Positions 45,578-56,351 are shown, numbered from the stretch's first letter. The stretch: 64,000 nt of DNA from Ailurus styani (GCA_002007465.1 LNAC01000003.1:9585515-9649514); one strand, 5' to 3'. The notes: a model not told the origin generated them from the sequence alone. Numbers and translations: made by a program.

Positions 45578-45630
45578 AAAGCCTTTATAAAAAAAAAATA
45601 AAATAAAAAAAAATAAAGGAAAGCCTTTAT
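45578..45630. repeat. A-rich insert flanked by an 11-base direct repeat
   Basis: AAAGCCTTTAT at 45578-45588 and again at 45620-45630 encloses about 31 bases of A-rich sequence with T interruptions. It looks like a poly(A)-only retrotransposition footprint with its target duplication. Confidence 0.8.
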
Positions 45631-45939
45631 GTGTAATGAATTATTTGTCATAACTCTAGGAAGTGGCATGTTTTGGCAATTATAAATACAAATTATATTA
45701 AACTTACAGAATAAAATATTAAGCTATATCACTAAGGTCAAAATGATGTTTAAAGAAACTAACTGTAGTCTCCAGTGTATTAAAATGTGATTTATTATGT
45801 AATATTTGTATATCAATTCCTGCAAGAGAAGCAGGTTTTTAATGTACAAGTTTTCTCTGGCTCATGCATAATAAGACTTGATAAAATAAAATATATACAT
45901 ATTTGACAGGATCAACTTCCTGCAAATTAGTTTTTAATT

Positions 45940-46010
45940 AATTCATTAAGTATTTATTGACGACCCACTGTATGCAGTCCACTTTGCTGATACCAGTATA
46001 TTTGATTATG
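45940..46010 (-). mobile_element. L2 3' end scrap, antisense
   Basis: 'AATTCATTAAGTATTTATTGACGACCCACTGTATGCAG' is the complement of the L2 terminal motif (ttcattcaacaaatatttattgagcgcc type). Confidence 0.65.
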
Positions 46011-46214
46011 ATATGAGGTCATGGATCATGGTATTTGTGCTTGAGAATTTGATTTATTAAATACTTGCATGTTATTCTGTGTAGGCAAAATAAATAAGTA
46101 AATAAAATAAATGTTTAAATTCCTTTAAAAAATCCAGGTAGTGTTATTATGAAAAGTTCTATAACTTCTCCAATGTTCTACTTTCTTCCATTGGAAAGAA
46201 TACCTAGTTCCCAT

Positions 46215-46265
46215 TTAAATGAAGTATATTGGGTCACTGGCACACAGTAGGTGCTTAATAATTTG
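46215..46265 (+). mobile_element. L2/MIR end scrap
   Basis: 'CACTGGCACACAGTAGGTGCTTAATAA' is the shared L2/MIR end motif. Confidence 0.6.
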
Positions 46266-46269
46266 AGCT

Positions 46270-47165
46270 TACATCAAATTAGTGTCCTATGCATTGTGTT
46301 ATCCTTTGTACTTATAGACTCTACATCTCTTGTATTCTAGTCTTGGGCTCTCTTTTCTATGGCCTTACATATTTATATTAAATTAGGATAAAAACATCAC
46401 CGTCTAATTTTTTGACTTAACTATTTCACAGTTATCTTTAGATTCACATTTTTTCATGTTGAACAAATTATAACTGGCTACATATAAAAATATACCTTTC
46501 TGGAACATGTTAGCTTTAAAAGTTTAGAGAAACTTTTCTATGCAAAAAATGATATAAGATATGTATATGTTCACATATCATATTTACTTAAAAGATATCT
46601 AATGAAATTCAGAGTTTGCAGTTGTGTTACACATAGTTGAAGTTGCAAATCAAAAAAGACAGAAATCCAAAAACTAGATTGAATTTCTACCTCAGAAATA
46701 TTTGCAATCCCTCATTAATGGAATGACAGATTTTGTGATTTTTAAGTTATAGTTTATGTGTAACTACATTTTACACAATTCTAGCCATCAAAAACATATT
46801 AAAGACTAAATTAAGTCATACATCAGACTAAGAAAGCAAATTTCTTGGGTTCTGGTGTGGGAAGAAAAAGACATTTTTAGTATAAAATTTACTATGCAAC
46901 ACAGAATGGACAGATGGTGCACATAATCCATTTGTTGAAAGCTCTTAGTTCTGTGCATTGGAAGAAAACCAGGTGACACGTTAGGCAGCAGTTTTTATCA
47001 AAGACATTTTCAAATTGCATACAACCTGAGAATAAAGATCTAGAAGGTGGCTTCCAACTGAAACAAGTCGTTCTTGATCAAAATCACAAGATTTCACCAT
47101 TAATAATTACAAATATTTCATCTTCTCAAGCCTAAAAATCTATTCTCTTCTCACATTTTCAGTTT
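46270..47165. other. No recognised feature
   Basis: AT-rich sequence without SINE, L1 or LTR insertions. No exon was recognised. Confidence 0.5.
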
Positions 47166-47169
47166 TTAT

Positions 47170-47310
47170 AGGAGTTTCACACACACCATCTTATTTTTTC
47201 CTCCTAACTAGATGAATTGGCAGCAAAGATGAGAGAATAACTCATTGCAGTTGGTGATTTTCTCAAGATCACAGAGCTGGTCAGTAGACCATGTGGTTCA
47301 AATAAAACAT
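47170..47310 (-). mobile_element. MIR relic, antisense
   Basis: 'GATGAGAGAATAACTCATTGCAG', 'TTGGTGATTTTCTCAAGATCACAGAGCTGG' and 'TGTGGTTCAAATAAAAC' match the complement of MIR. Confidence 0.65.
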
Positions 47311-47314
47311 GAGA

Positions 47315-48985
47315 CTAGCCACTACTGGGTACTTAAAAAATGAGCAACATTTTGACCACTATACTGATAAAATTCACCATTTTATTAGTTTGGGTGATTA
47401 CTACAGTAAACATGGAGTCATGCATTATACTGTGAGAGAATTAAAAGAAGAAAATTCATGTGATTTTTTTTTAATGGCATGCATCTGCTTAGGACAGACT
47501 GTGCTTTTTAGATGAACAACTTCATTCTGCAGTTAGAAACTCTAGAGAAGTGTGATATCAGAACTCAATTGGGCTTGATATTTAAAGTCTTTGTACTAAA
47601 ATACTAAATCTCTTTGTGAACAATACAAGATTGAGATTTGGCATAAAATTTGTATTGGTATATTTCAACATATAGGTGGCTAGCTGATGCAGTCACAAGA
47701 AAAATATTTGGCATTTTTCAACATCAATCCTATATTTAAAATCTGACTGCCTTTTTGGTAAAGATATTTTAAATTAGTTACCTGCAGAAAGTTCTGGTTC
47801 TGTATTGGCTTAAAGAGGAAGACTGCTCACTCAACATAGGAAAATAGATTATCTTGATTAGTATCAGTATTATCTCAATTTTCTCAAAGGATATAAACTG
47901 GAGTATGTAAACTATTCATGCTGTGGGCCATATTGAAAGATAATAAAAAACTGAAATAAATTGCCAAGATATTAATGGGGACCCATCTGTGCCTACTAGG
48001 ATCTCAGTTTCACCTGAGAATCCTTAGAGGCACTGGAATATGCCCCAGAAGGCAATGATTTTCTATACACGCTCACTTTTTCTACTGCTAAAAATAGTTT
48101 ACCAGGAAAAGAGGAAAAGTGTAGGTTGTGTTAAGAGGCAGTTCAAATAAAGGATTAAAACAGGTACGGAATAGCCACATGGGAGGCACTTTGTGTTATA
48201 AAGCTCACTTAAAATGCCATAAGTTACATAAGGTTTCCGAACAAAAGAAAACAGCCTGAGTTCTGCATAAGCAACTGCTGGCCGGTATGAAATGTGTTGT
48301 AAAATATGGAAGAGAAATTAAGAAAAGAACATTTCTTTCTTCTGATCGTTGTCTTCCCTCTGGTTCTTAGCCAACTGAAAGAATTTGTTTCGTATTCTTG
48401 CTTAGGGCTCCGTCTATGGCAGCAGGTTCTTGCTCATTTTGACAAATGTCACTTTCTTAACAATCATGATGTATGGAAAGGGGGCCAACAGTTCCTCTAG
48501 CTCTGCAAAAGACAGGCACAATACCTGCTGGGTATTAGAGTCTACCAACTGCATGACAATTCATGATATATTTTCCCATTTCACCAAGCAGAGTGTCTGT
48601 TTGAAACAGGATGGCTAAAGATAGGTCTAGGTTTATTCTTGAGGTTCATTTTACTCTCAAAAATACCCTGCTTTTTGAAACAAAATTTGTGGTCATCATA
48701 TGTAAGGCTCACCTGTTTTCTGTACAAGAAATGCCAATGTTAAAAATGTTTGGCCAAGTAGAACTAAGCTTTGTAATGTCTGCAAGTGTGAAATGGTATC
48801 TGTCACTTTTCACTTACAGAATGCAAGTGCTAAGGCAGTGAGTTCACATACTTCATCGTATTCGTAAAACTGCATGTAGTAGACTGTTCACATACGTATC
48901 AGTCACATATACACACTCACACCATGTGTGTAATTAGGTAAGTTTCCAAAAGTCAAATAAAGTGGAGAACTATATAATACTGTCT
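47315..48985. other. Repeat-poor unclassified sequence
   Basis: About 1.7 kb free of recognisable repeats, slightly richer in GC around 48000-48650 than its surroundings. Open frames of 62-76 codons (48306-48841) overlap in different frames and show no splice-site-bounded pattern that I can defend. It might be constrained non-coding DNA, but sequence alone cannot show that. Confidence 0.45.
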
Positions 48986-48987
48986 TG

Positions 48988-49213
48988 TTTAAGATTGATT
49001 GATCGATTGATTTTAAAAAGATTCATTATTTTGGAGAGAGAGAAAGGGAAAGCGTAGCAGAAAGGGTAAAAGGAGAGGGGGAGAGAGAATCTCAGGCAGA
49101 CGCTCCACTGGGCATGGAGCCTGATGTGGGGCTCAACTGATGAACCCGAGATTGTGCCCTGAAGTGAAATCAAGAGCTGGACGCTTACCGGACTGAGCCA
49201 CCCAGGTGCCCGT
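48988..49213 (-). mobile_element. CAN-SINE, antisense, diverged
   Basis: A GATTGATCGATTGATTTT stretch replaces the usual tail. It is followed by a GA tract, 'GGGCATGGAGCCTGATGTGG' and 'GGACTGAGCCACCCAGGTGC'. No clear target duplication was found. Confidence 0.92.
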
Positions 49214-49214
49214 G

Positions 49215-49728
49215 AGTTCTATATTTTTAGGAGGCATGATCAAGGTATAATTGGCAATTATACCAATTGAATAAAACACAAAACGTTGAATACTTTTCAA
49301 CTCTTCTTTTTGTGGGGACACTAAGAAGCAGTCCAGGAAATTTTTCTGTGTGTGAAGAAGGATACTTTATCACGTTTTCTTGATAAATGCTACTTAAGTA
49401 ATTAGTTTGTTAACATTTAGTGAAATTTGTATGTGCCTTCTCTAAAAGCTTATAATTTCACGTGAGAGTCTCTCTAACACAGACACAGGAAAATCCTGGG
49501 ATGTTCTTTGAAATATTGTTAGTAGATAACAAAATGGGGATAGATGAATGAAGTTTAGTCTATAGATTACTGTGTAATTGTTAAAAGGAATAAACTAGGT
49601 CTTCATTACATCCATCCAATAGGTCTCAAAAAATATCACTTAATGTAAAATATTAAGTAAAACAAGGTAGATGTGACAAAATCTTTTGTGTAAATTTGAA
49701 AATGGAAAATTACAAATATTTATGGATA
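49215..49728. other. No recognised feature
   Basis: AT-rich. The part from about 49480 ('AATCCTGGGATGTTC...') could be decayed L1, but I cannot support it. Confidence 0.4.
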
Positions 49729-49729
49729 T

Positions 49730-49940
49730 GTATTTGAATAAAAAAGGAATAAAAGGATTAATCTATCCTTTATTTATAAGTGTACATTAAACACACATAT
49801 AGTAAATATTTGAAAATTAACCTGTAGATTTGTTNGTATTTGAATAAAAAAGGAATAAAAGGATTAATCTATCCTTTATTTATAAGTGTACATTAAACAC
49901 ACATATAGTAAATATTTGAAAATTAACCTGTAGATTTGTT
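49730..49940. other. Assembly duplication around N at 49835
   Basis: Two identical 105-base copies, 49730-49834 and 49836-49940, are separated by one N. An exact match with an N exactly between the copies fits a contig overlap that was not collapsed. Confidence 0.93.
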
Positions 49941-50551
49941 AACTGTGTCTTTACTATTTCACTAATTTGGGTTTTTTTTTTTTTTTGTCTTTAGATTTAT
50001 TTTTTTTAAAGATTTATTTTATTGTTCTTTCTCTAGTGCCTTAACTGTTTAATCTGTTTTTAGAGTTTACTGATTTCTGGTGTGTTTTAAGAGTGCTCCT
50101 GTATTTTCAAATCTGCAGATTCTTTGAGTTTATTGATTTTTAAAGAATTTTTAACTTAATTGAATTTTGGTTGGAAAAAGTAACGGCTTTATGACTACCC
50201 CACACACTCAGGTTTTGATTCAAGTTTCATATGTATCTGGGAATAATGTATATTTCTAAAATGATGTATTTGTTGATATTCTATATATATCACTTTGGTT
50301 TACATATTTTGATGGCAAGTTATTAGAGGCATCAATGCTTAGAATAATTTCTGTAAATGAGTTATTTATCATTTTTTTGTGGGCATTTTTATTCTACTTA
50401 GTGTTTTTTGCCTTAAAGAATACTGTTTGATATTAATATAGATACACCAGCTTTCTTTGACTACTATGTACCTAACTTTCTATCCTTTGTCTATCAGTTT
50501 TCCTATGTCCTTATTTTTGTGTGTGACTCTTAAAAATTGTATATTCCTGGA

Positions 50552-50576
50552 TTTTATTTATTTATTTATTTATTTA
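50552..50576. repeat. (TTTA)n microsatellite
   Basis: About six TTTA units inside the antisense L1 relic. Confidence 0.9.
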
Positions 50577-51143
50577 AACCTTTAACTAGAATATTAATCC
50601 ATTTATATTTATTAGGATTACTGTTAATTTGAATATATTACTATATTTTTTTCTTGTTTTCTTCTTTGTATATTTCTCCTCTGCCTCATTTTATCACGTT
50701 TTTTGCATCCTTTAAATTGTTTTATTAAATTGTTTTTATTTTTTAATTCTATTTCTTCCTTATACTTTGCAATAGTTACCATAAAACTTTAACAGATGTA
50801 TTTACCTTAAAGTCTATACTAATCACTGTCTCTACTTCCTTAACACATGGACCTGGATATTTTTTAAATCAAATCACTGTCTATCTCACCTTACTTATTG
50901 TTGTCCCATATTTTAATTCTATCTTTTTATTTGTCCTCAGATTAGGTATTTTTCTTGTTTCACACAGCTGTGTGTATTTAGGTTTATGCACATACTTACT
51001 GCTCTCTTCGTTCAACATTTCTTCTTGCATCTCCAGTTTTCCTTCTGTGGTTATTTTCCATCTTGCTTAAATAACAGTTCTCTTAAAAATGAGGAAATGG
51101 TGGTATATTTATTCACTTTTAGGTCAACTAAAGGGTATCTTGG

Positions 51144-51186
51144 CTTTTCTTTTCTTTTCTTTTCTTTTCTTTTCTTTTCTTTTCTT
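51144..51186. repeat. (TTTTC)n microsatellite in SINE tail
   Basis: About eight TTTTC units lead directly into the antisense SINE tail (TTTAAGATTTTATTTATTTG). It arose by expansion of that tail. Confidence 0.95.
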
Positions 51187-51362
51187 TAAGATTTTATTTA
51201 TTTGACAGAGAGAGAGAGCACAAGCAAGGGGAGTGGAAGGCAGAGGGAGAGGGAGATGAAGGCTCCCCACTGAGCAGGGAGCCCAAGATGGGCGATCCCA
51301 GAGAGGGATCAGGACCTGAACTGAAGGCAGATGCTTACATGACTGAGCCACCCAGGCACCCC
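51187..51362 (-). mobile_element. CAN-SINE, antisense
   Basis: Tail with (TTTTC)n expansion, GA tract, 'GAGCAGGGAGCCCAAGATGG' and 'GACTGAGCCACCCAGGCACC'. Part of the core is lost ('GGGCGATCCCAGAGAGGGATC'). It lies within the antisense L1 relic. Confidence 0.94.
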
Positions 51363-51544
51363 TTTGATTTCTCTTTTACATTTACTCATATTTTATCAGC
51401 AATCATTCAAACACAAAAATTTTGCAAGAAGAGTACAAATAATCTCTATATGCTCTACACTCATATTCCACACTTGTTTATATTTTATTAAGTGTACTTC
51501 ATTATTTTTTCTCCCTCTCCCTATCATTAGTGTTCAGTATTACC

Positions 51545-51980
51545 ATGTTGAGAAGAAGTAGTGTTATTGCTATTATGTAAGAAATTTAAATCAGACTTGC
51601 TTATTACCAGTGCAAGGTCCAAAGGAAAGAAAGAAGAGGAACTATATGAACCTGTTTATGGCTTTTCATGGAAATGGACATGCAGGTGTAGAAGATTATT
51701 TGATTCAAGGAAAGTCAGAGAAAAAAGTATGATTATGTTGCTATCATAGCAGCTGTTTTTATCTTATTTTATTAGTTTATTAGAGTTGTTTATATTTGTA
51801 AAACTCTTAAATACAGTGAAATTCTATATGAAATTCTCTAACACTTCTCCCTAATAATGACTAGATAGTATACTGGATTCTTCCAAAAAAAAAAAAGTGA
51901 TTCATTTTAATGATAATCAACTTTCATATCTAAGTGTGCAATATAAAGTACATTAAATTTCTACAATATCCACATCAGTA
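51545..51980. other. No recognised feature
   Basis: Short unclassified AT-rich segment. A 62-codon frame at 51561-51749 has no recognised domain. Confidence 0.5.
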
Positions 51981-51999
51981 GTAGTGTTTTCCTCTTCTT

Positions 52000-52205
52000 T
52001 TTTTTTTTNNNNNNNNNNNNNNNNNNNNNNNNNNNNNNNNNNNNNNNNNNNNNNNNNNNNNNNNNNNNNNNNNNNNNNNNNNNNNNNNNNNNAAGCAGGC
52101 TCCCTGCCGAGCAGAGAGCCCGATGCGGGCCTCGATCCCAGGACCCTGGGATCATGACCTGAGCCGAAGGCAGCGGCTTTAACCCACTGAGCCACCCAGG
52201 CGCCC
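52000..52205 (-). mobile_element. CAN-SINE, antisense, young, interrupted by a gap
   Basis: T-run, then 84 N, then the near-consensus core and head from AAGCAGGCTCCCTGCC at 52093 to 'CCACTGAGCCACCCAGGCG' and CCC. Perfect 16-base target duplication GTGTTTTCCTCTTCTT at 51984-51999 and 52206-52221. The gap covers the antisense tail and GA tract. Confidence 0.96.
52009..52092. other. Assembly gap, 84 N
   Basis: The run of unknown bases replaces the low-complexity part of a young SINE, a common place for short-read assemblies to fail. Confidence 0.99.
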
Positions 52206-52345
52206 GTGTTTTCCTCTTCTTATTTACATGAAGATATAATTGCTCCAGGTTACAAAGCAAAAAAGTGTCAGCGATTAGATTCAAATGTAGTCTCTCTGAT
52301 GCCCAAACCCATGCTCTCAATCATTATACACACTGCTACCAATTT
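52206..52345 (-). mobile_element. MIR relic, antisense
   Basis: 'TAATTGCTCCAGGTTACAAAGC', 'AAGTGTCAGCGATTAGATTCAAATG', 'TCTCTGATGCCCAAACCCATGCTCTCAATC' follow the complement of MIR. The young SINE was inserted into it. Confidence 0.75.
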
Positions 52346-52349
52346 TATA

Positions 52350-53015
52350 TTTAGGTAATACATTATCTAATGAAACTTCATGTGCTTTACATAAAAAAAT
52401 CTTATCACTTAACATTATCCCAATATTAATATCATTGTTTTCAGAGAAAGTGGAAATACTTCATATAGTCAGAAAGGTTTGGTTAAACACTATAAAGGGT
52501 TGCCCAGTGGGCTACAATTTGATAAGAGTATGAAACAAATCTTCATCTGTAATATGTATTTAGAAGTAGCATTTATGGCCTTAAACTAAGACATGATTTT
52601 TTTCTTGAAGTAGAGAGGTAAGGACATGCAGCACCTTAAATCTATAATTTGTAAAGAGAGATGCTCATTTGGTCTACCTTTATAAGGGAGATGTAACTTG
52701 GCAAGGTATTTTAAAAAACTTAACTTGTTTCTTTAATTTCCTAAAGTAACCAATGCTTGTTTTATAACTGGTACTACTTTTTAAAAAGCCCTGATTCTCT
52801 TCGTATTTGGCTTAATTTTTAAATGTTTTGGCTCATTTGCATATGGCTTGTTTCTGAATTTCAACACAGTCCAACTTAATTTAGTGTAACCTGTGGTGTA
52901 CCTGCTAAATAATTTAAACAGATTACTGTAACATAGAAATTAAGATCGTAATCATGTATTTTCAAACCCAAACTATAAGGAAACCTAAACTAGAAAATAA
53001 AGGCAAGAAAAAAAA
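52350..53015. other. No recognised feature
   Basis: AT-rich sequence without recognised elements. Confidence 0.5.
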
Positions 53016-53016
53016 A

Positions 53017-53335
53017 AGGTACTTAGACCCTATTTCTGATGCAGTTTAATAATACGGAAAAATTCATTAATGATGGTATTTTAAATATATCTACAGTGTT
53101 TTTTAAAGTTGCATGCTTATACAGTTTTGGGAGTTTGATTGAAAATGTATGTCTGAACTAGATTTCAGAGATTTTNAGGTACTTAGACCCTATTTCTGAT
53201 GTAGTTTAATAATATGGAAAAATTCATTAATGATGGTATTTTAAATATAGCTACAGTGTTTTTTAAAGTTGCGTGCTTATACAGTTTTGGGAGTTTGATT
53301 GAAAATGTATGTCTGAACTAGATTTCAGAGATTTT
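53017..53335. other. Assembly duplication around N at 53176, copies differ
   Basis: Two 159-base copies, 53017-53175 and 53177-53335, flank one N. I count four differences: GATGC/GATGT, ACGG/ATGG, TATCT/TAGCT and GCATGC/GCGTGC. The second copy ends in a T-run. These look like two alleles placed in series. Confidence 0.9.
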
Positions 53336-53349
53336 TTTTTTTTTTTCTG

Positions 53350-53755
53350 TATTGATGAAATGTGAACTGCCATGTCTTTATATGGCCACTTGATGGAACT
53401 CTTTCATTTTGCTTTCAGCAATCTCTATGCAATGACAACCTTCAATTTCTGGCAAGGCATGAAGGAACATCTTTTTAAAAAAAAGCTTAAAAGAACTTGT
53501 TATCTAACATACCATGGAATTATGGTTCTCTATGGAATGCTAAATCAATATGTAAAAAAAAAGAAAGGATAAAAGTCTGCTTTGTCTCAAATGAATCTTG
53601 TTCCTTTGTTCCTTCAAGAAATTTTTATAGAAAATGAATTTTAAATTATTCTAAATATTTTAATATAATCTTAACTAAAATATTTTGGTGCTGTATAATG
53701 CAAACTAAAACTGTTTCTGAGATGTCTTCAAAATTAATAGTGTATACAAATATTA
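53350..53755. other. No recognised feature
   Basis: A 66-codon frame at 53372-53572 ends in a lysine run and has no recognised domain. It is probably chance. Confidence 0.5.
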
Positions 53756-53761
53756 TGAGGA

Positions 53762-53883
53762 GGAGAGCCCGGGTGGCTCAGTTAAGTGTCTAACTCTTGA
53801 TTTTGGCTCAGGTTCTTAATCTCAGGGTGGTGAGATTGAGCCCCTCATTGGGCTTCACACTGGCATGGAGCCTACTTAAAAAA
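53762..53883 (+). mobile_element. CAN-SINE, short older copy
   Basis: Head 'GAGAGCCCGGGTGGCTCAGT', 'CTAACTCTTGATTTTGGCTC', 'CACACTGGCATGGAGCC' and a short A tail. The CT tract is missing. The flanks TATTATGAGGA and TATCATGAGGA suggest a target duplication. Confidence 0.93.
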
Positions 53884-53899
53884 TATACATGTATCATGA

Positions 53900-54485
53900 G
53901 GAAATTTTGCTAGAAGCAATCCAAAGTTCTGTGGGGTTAGAGGGGATTAGGCAGCTATTGGTCATTTCTAGCAGTTATCTCAGGTGGGAAAGATAGTTTG
54001 GGAAGGGGAAAGATTTAATTTGAAGCAAAGTTTCCAATAAAGTCAGATGGAATAGTTAAGAATAACTAGAAATGAAATGCAGAAAGAAAATTACATTATT
54101 TCCATTGAAAGTGTTGACACTACATATCATCAAAAGGGTGGTGGATTAAGCATCAGTGACTTATCTGTGATCTTGTCACTTAAAAACTTTCTAAAGTTTT
54201 ACATAAAAGAGAAATTAGTCTCTTTACAGGTCCAGATAAACTAAAATTCACTATAATATTGTACTTGTAAACTCTAAAATCTTCATATAAGTAATGTTGC
54301 TGGGATTCTTACATTGGTGTAAGGAAAGTCCACAGGAAACATGTCAAGCGCATCTCAGAGGGAAGGCCCTCTTCAGTGATTCTGCTTTGAAAAATCTTTT
54401 CTATCTAGAACGCTCTATAAAGGCTGGTTCCTGGTTGCAAGAATTTTAGTAAGTGAGGACTCTTTTGAGTTTACCATTTCTTTTA
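53900..54485. other. No recognised feature
   Basis: AT-rich sequence. No coding or repeat signal was recognised. Confidence 0.5.
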
Positions 54486-54489
54486 AGTT

Positions 54490-54780
54490 ATTTGCCACTT
54501 CACTGGTGTCTACTCTTATGTTAATGATTGCCAAATTCATTTCTCAAGTCCTGAATTTCCACTCAATTTTACCATTCTATTGGATATTTTCTCCTAGTTA
54601 TCCAGTACTTCAATTTCATGGTGTTCCAAATTGGACTCATTGTGTTTACCCTGCAAAACTGTTGTAAACACTTGGCTAATAGATATTTTGTTTTCCAAAT
54701 TGATGAGCATAATTAGTTTCCTCCCAAGTACCTGGCGCCTGGTAGTAGGCAACCAGTTAACCATTTAATAACTAAACTGT
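54490..54780 (+). mobile_element. L2 LINE ORF relic
   Basis: 'TTAATGATTGCCAAATTCATTTCTC', 'TATTGGATATTTTCTCCTAG', 'AATTTCATGGTGTTCCAAATTGGACTC' match L2 coding-region consensus in order. 'TACCTGGCGCCTGGTAGTAGGC' near 54730 resembles the L2 end. Confidence 0.55.
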
Positions 54781-54889
54781 TTTGAAGCTCAAGACATAGG
54801 CTAGAACCAACATTGATAATGTCAAGAATTAAATCGTTTTGTTGTTACTCAGATATTGGCTTGTATGACATTACCTTTCTTTCTTTTTT

Positions 54890-54913
54890 TCTTTTTTTAT
54901 AGATTTATTTATT
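54890..54913 (-). mobile_element. Outer antisense CAN-SINE, left part of tail
   Basis: 'TTTTTATAGATTTATTTATT' is the start of the antisense tail of the SINE that continues at 55327-55519. It is separated from it by two later SINE insertions. Confidence 0.8.
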
Positions 54914-55107
54914 GGGGCACCTGAGTGGCTCAGTTAAGCAACTGCCTTCAGCTCAGGTCATGATCCCAGAGTCCTGGGATCCTTCCCCACGTCTGGCTCC
55001 CTGCTCAGCGGGGAGTCTGCTTCTCCTTCTCCCTCTGCTTCTTCCCCTGCTTCTGATCTCTCTCTCTCTCACTCTCTCTCTCAAATAAATAAATAAAATA
55101 TTTTTTA
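54914..55107 (+). mobile_element. CAN-SINE nested in another SINE's tail
   Basis: Head GGGGCACCTGAGTGGCTCAG, 'CAACTGCCTTCAGCTCAGG', CT tract and AAATAAATAAAATA tail. It sits inside the T-rich antisense tail of the outer SINE. Confidence 0.94.
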
Positions 55108-55120
55108 AAAGAAAGATTTA

Positions 55121-55312
55121 GGGCGCCTGGGTGGCTCAGTGGGTTAAAGCCGCTGCCTTCGGCTCAGGTCATGATCTCAGGGTCCTGGGATCGAGGCCCG
55201 CATCGGGCTCTCTGCTCAGCGGGGAGCCTGCTTCCTCCTCTCTCTCTCTGCCTGCCTCTCTGCCTACGTGTAATCTCTCTCTGTGTCAAATGAATAAATA
55301 AAATCTTTAAAA
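55121..55312 (+). mobile_element. CAN-SINE, youngest of the nest
   Basis: The copy closest to consensus in the window: GGGCGCCTGGGTGGCTCAGT, 'GGTTAAAGCCGCTGCC', 'GATCGAGGCCCGCATCGGG'. It keeps several CpG sites. The target-like repeat AAAGAAAGATTTA precedes it (55108-55120) and AAAGAAAAAGATTTA follows it. Confidence 0.96.
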
Positions 55313-55317
55313 AAAAA

Positions 55318-55519
55318 AAGAAAAAGATTTATTTATTTATTTTGGGGAGAGAGAGAAAGAGAGAGCATGGGGGGGGGGCAGAGGGAGAGAGAAAGTGAGT
55401 TCTAAGCAGACTTCTCACTGAGCACAGAGCCCCAGGCCCAGTTCAATCCCATGACCCTGAGATCACAACATAAGCCAAAACCAAGAGGTGGCTGCTTAAC
55501 TGGCTCTGCCACTCAGGTG
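55318..55519 (-). mobile_element. Outer antisense CAN-SINE, main part
   Basis: Tail remainder 'GATTTATTTATTTATTTTGG', GA tract with a G9 run near 55370, 'CCATGACCCTGAGATCAC' and a head ending 'CTCTGCCACTCAGGTGCC'. It is the oldest of the three nested copies. Confidence 0.92.
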
Positions 55520-55524
55520 CCAGA

Positions 55525-55865
55525 CATTACTTTGCTTTTGATGGTTATATTTATTTTTGATCTACCAAGCCACTGAAAATATAAGGCATTGAATACACCT
55601 TAATTTTCAGACAGTATAGAAGAGATTTCATTGCTACTAATAACAAAAATTCAAGGAACTCTATTTTAGTGATAAGCTATCAAATACTATTAATGCTTTT
55701 CAATACATACACTTTCTCTTGAATTATTGGCATAAAGGAATTCACTTAAGGGAAATTTCCTTCAACATGAAAAGTTGTAAAAATAAAGCCTGTAGTATTA
55801 TCTATCACCTCAAAGTAAAACTATAAGATCAAATGCTTTTATGGCACCAAAAATTATAGACAATT
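55525..55865. other. No recognised feature
   Basis: Short AT-rich unclassified segment. Confidence 0.5.
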
Positions 55866-56328
55866 TCTATAGGTCTACAATGTGCCTTGTACTTTTAAAG
55901 GTATTGGGGATAAAGTAATGAGCAAAAATGGGCATGTCCTTTTCCTTGTGTAGCTTGTAAGGGAGACCCAATATAAACACATAAATTATTCATACACTAT
56001 TTTATGGCAGGATATGATATTAAATGTGAATCAGTGCAAGGTGATAGAATGATAGAGGCTGCTTTTCCTAGTGGTCTGTCCGAGAAGATCTTTCTAATAT
56101 AGACACTTGAGTGAAGTAAGAGGCACACCATTTAGGGAAAAATACCAGGCAATAAAATTTGCAAGACCTTGATATGGGATCATTCTTGACATGTTTGGAG
56201 AAGAGCGTAGATAGCCCAGTGTGACTCAAAAGCAGAGGGAGCAGGAACTGACAGATAATGAAGTTAGAGATTGAGGCAGAGGCCATATCTCTTATGACCT
56301 GGTAGTTGCAAAGAGGAGTTTGGGTTTT

Positions 56329-56351
56329 TCTTTTTAAGATTTTTATTATTT

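Larger units (their letters stand above)
49980..51540 (-). mobile_element. Old L1 5' part, antisense, split by a SINE
   Basis: The complement of the ORF2 start and the ORF1-ORF2 spacer is traceable: 'TTTGATATTAATATAGATACACCAGCTTTCTTT' (50435), 'AATATTAATCCATTTATATTTATTAGG' (50592), 'TGCAATAGTTACCATAAAACTTTAA' (50768). It resumes after the SINE at 51365. It is highly decayed and the subfamily is unresolved. Confidence 0.55.

Noticed and set aside
48306..48841. Cluster of 60-76-codon frames as possible exons
   Set aside because: Frames overlap and conflict, and no consistent splice-site pattern or known domain was seen.
51953..52320. Open frames across the 84-N gap
   Set aside because: Half of the residues are unknown and the rest is antisense SINE.
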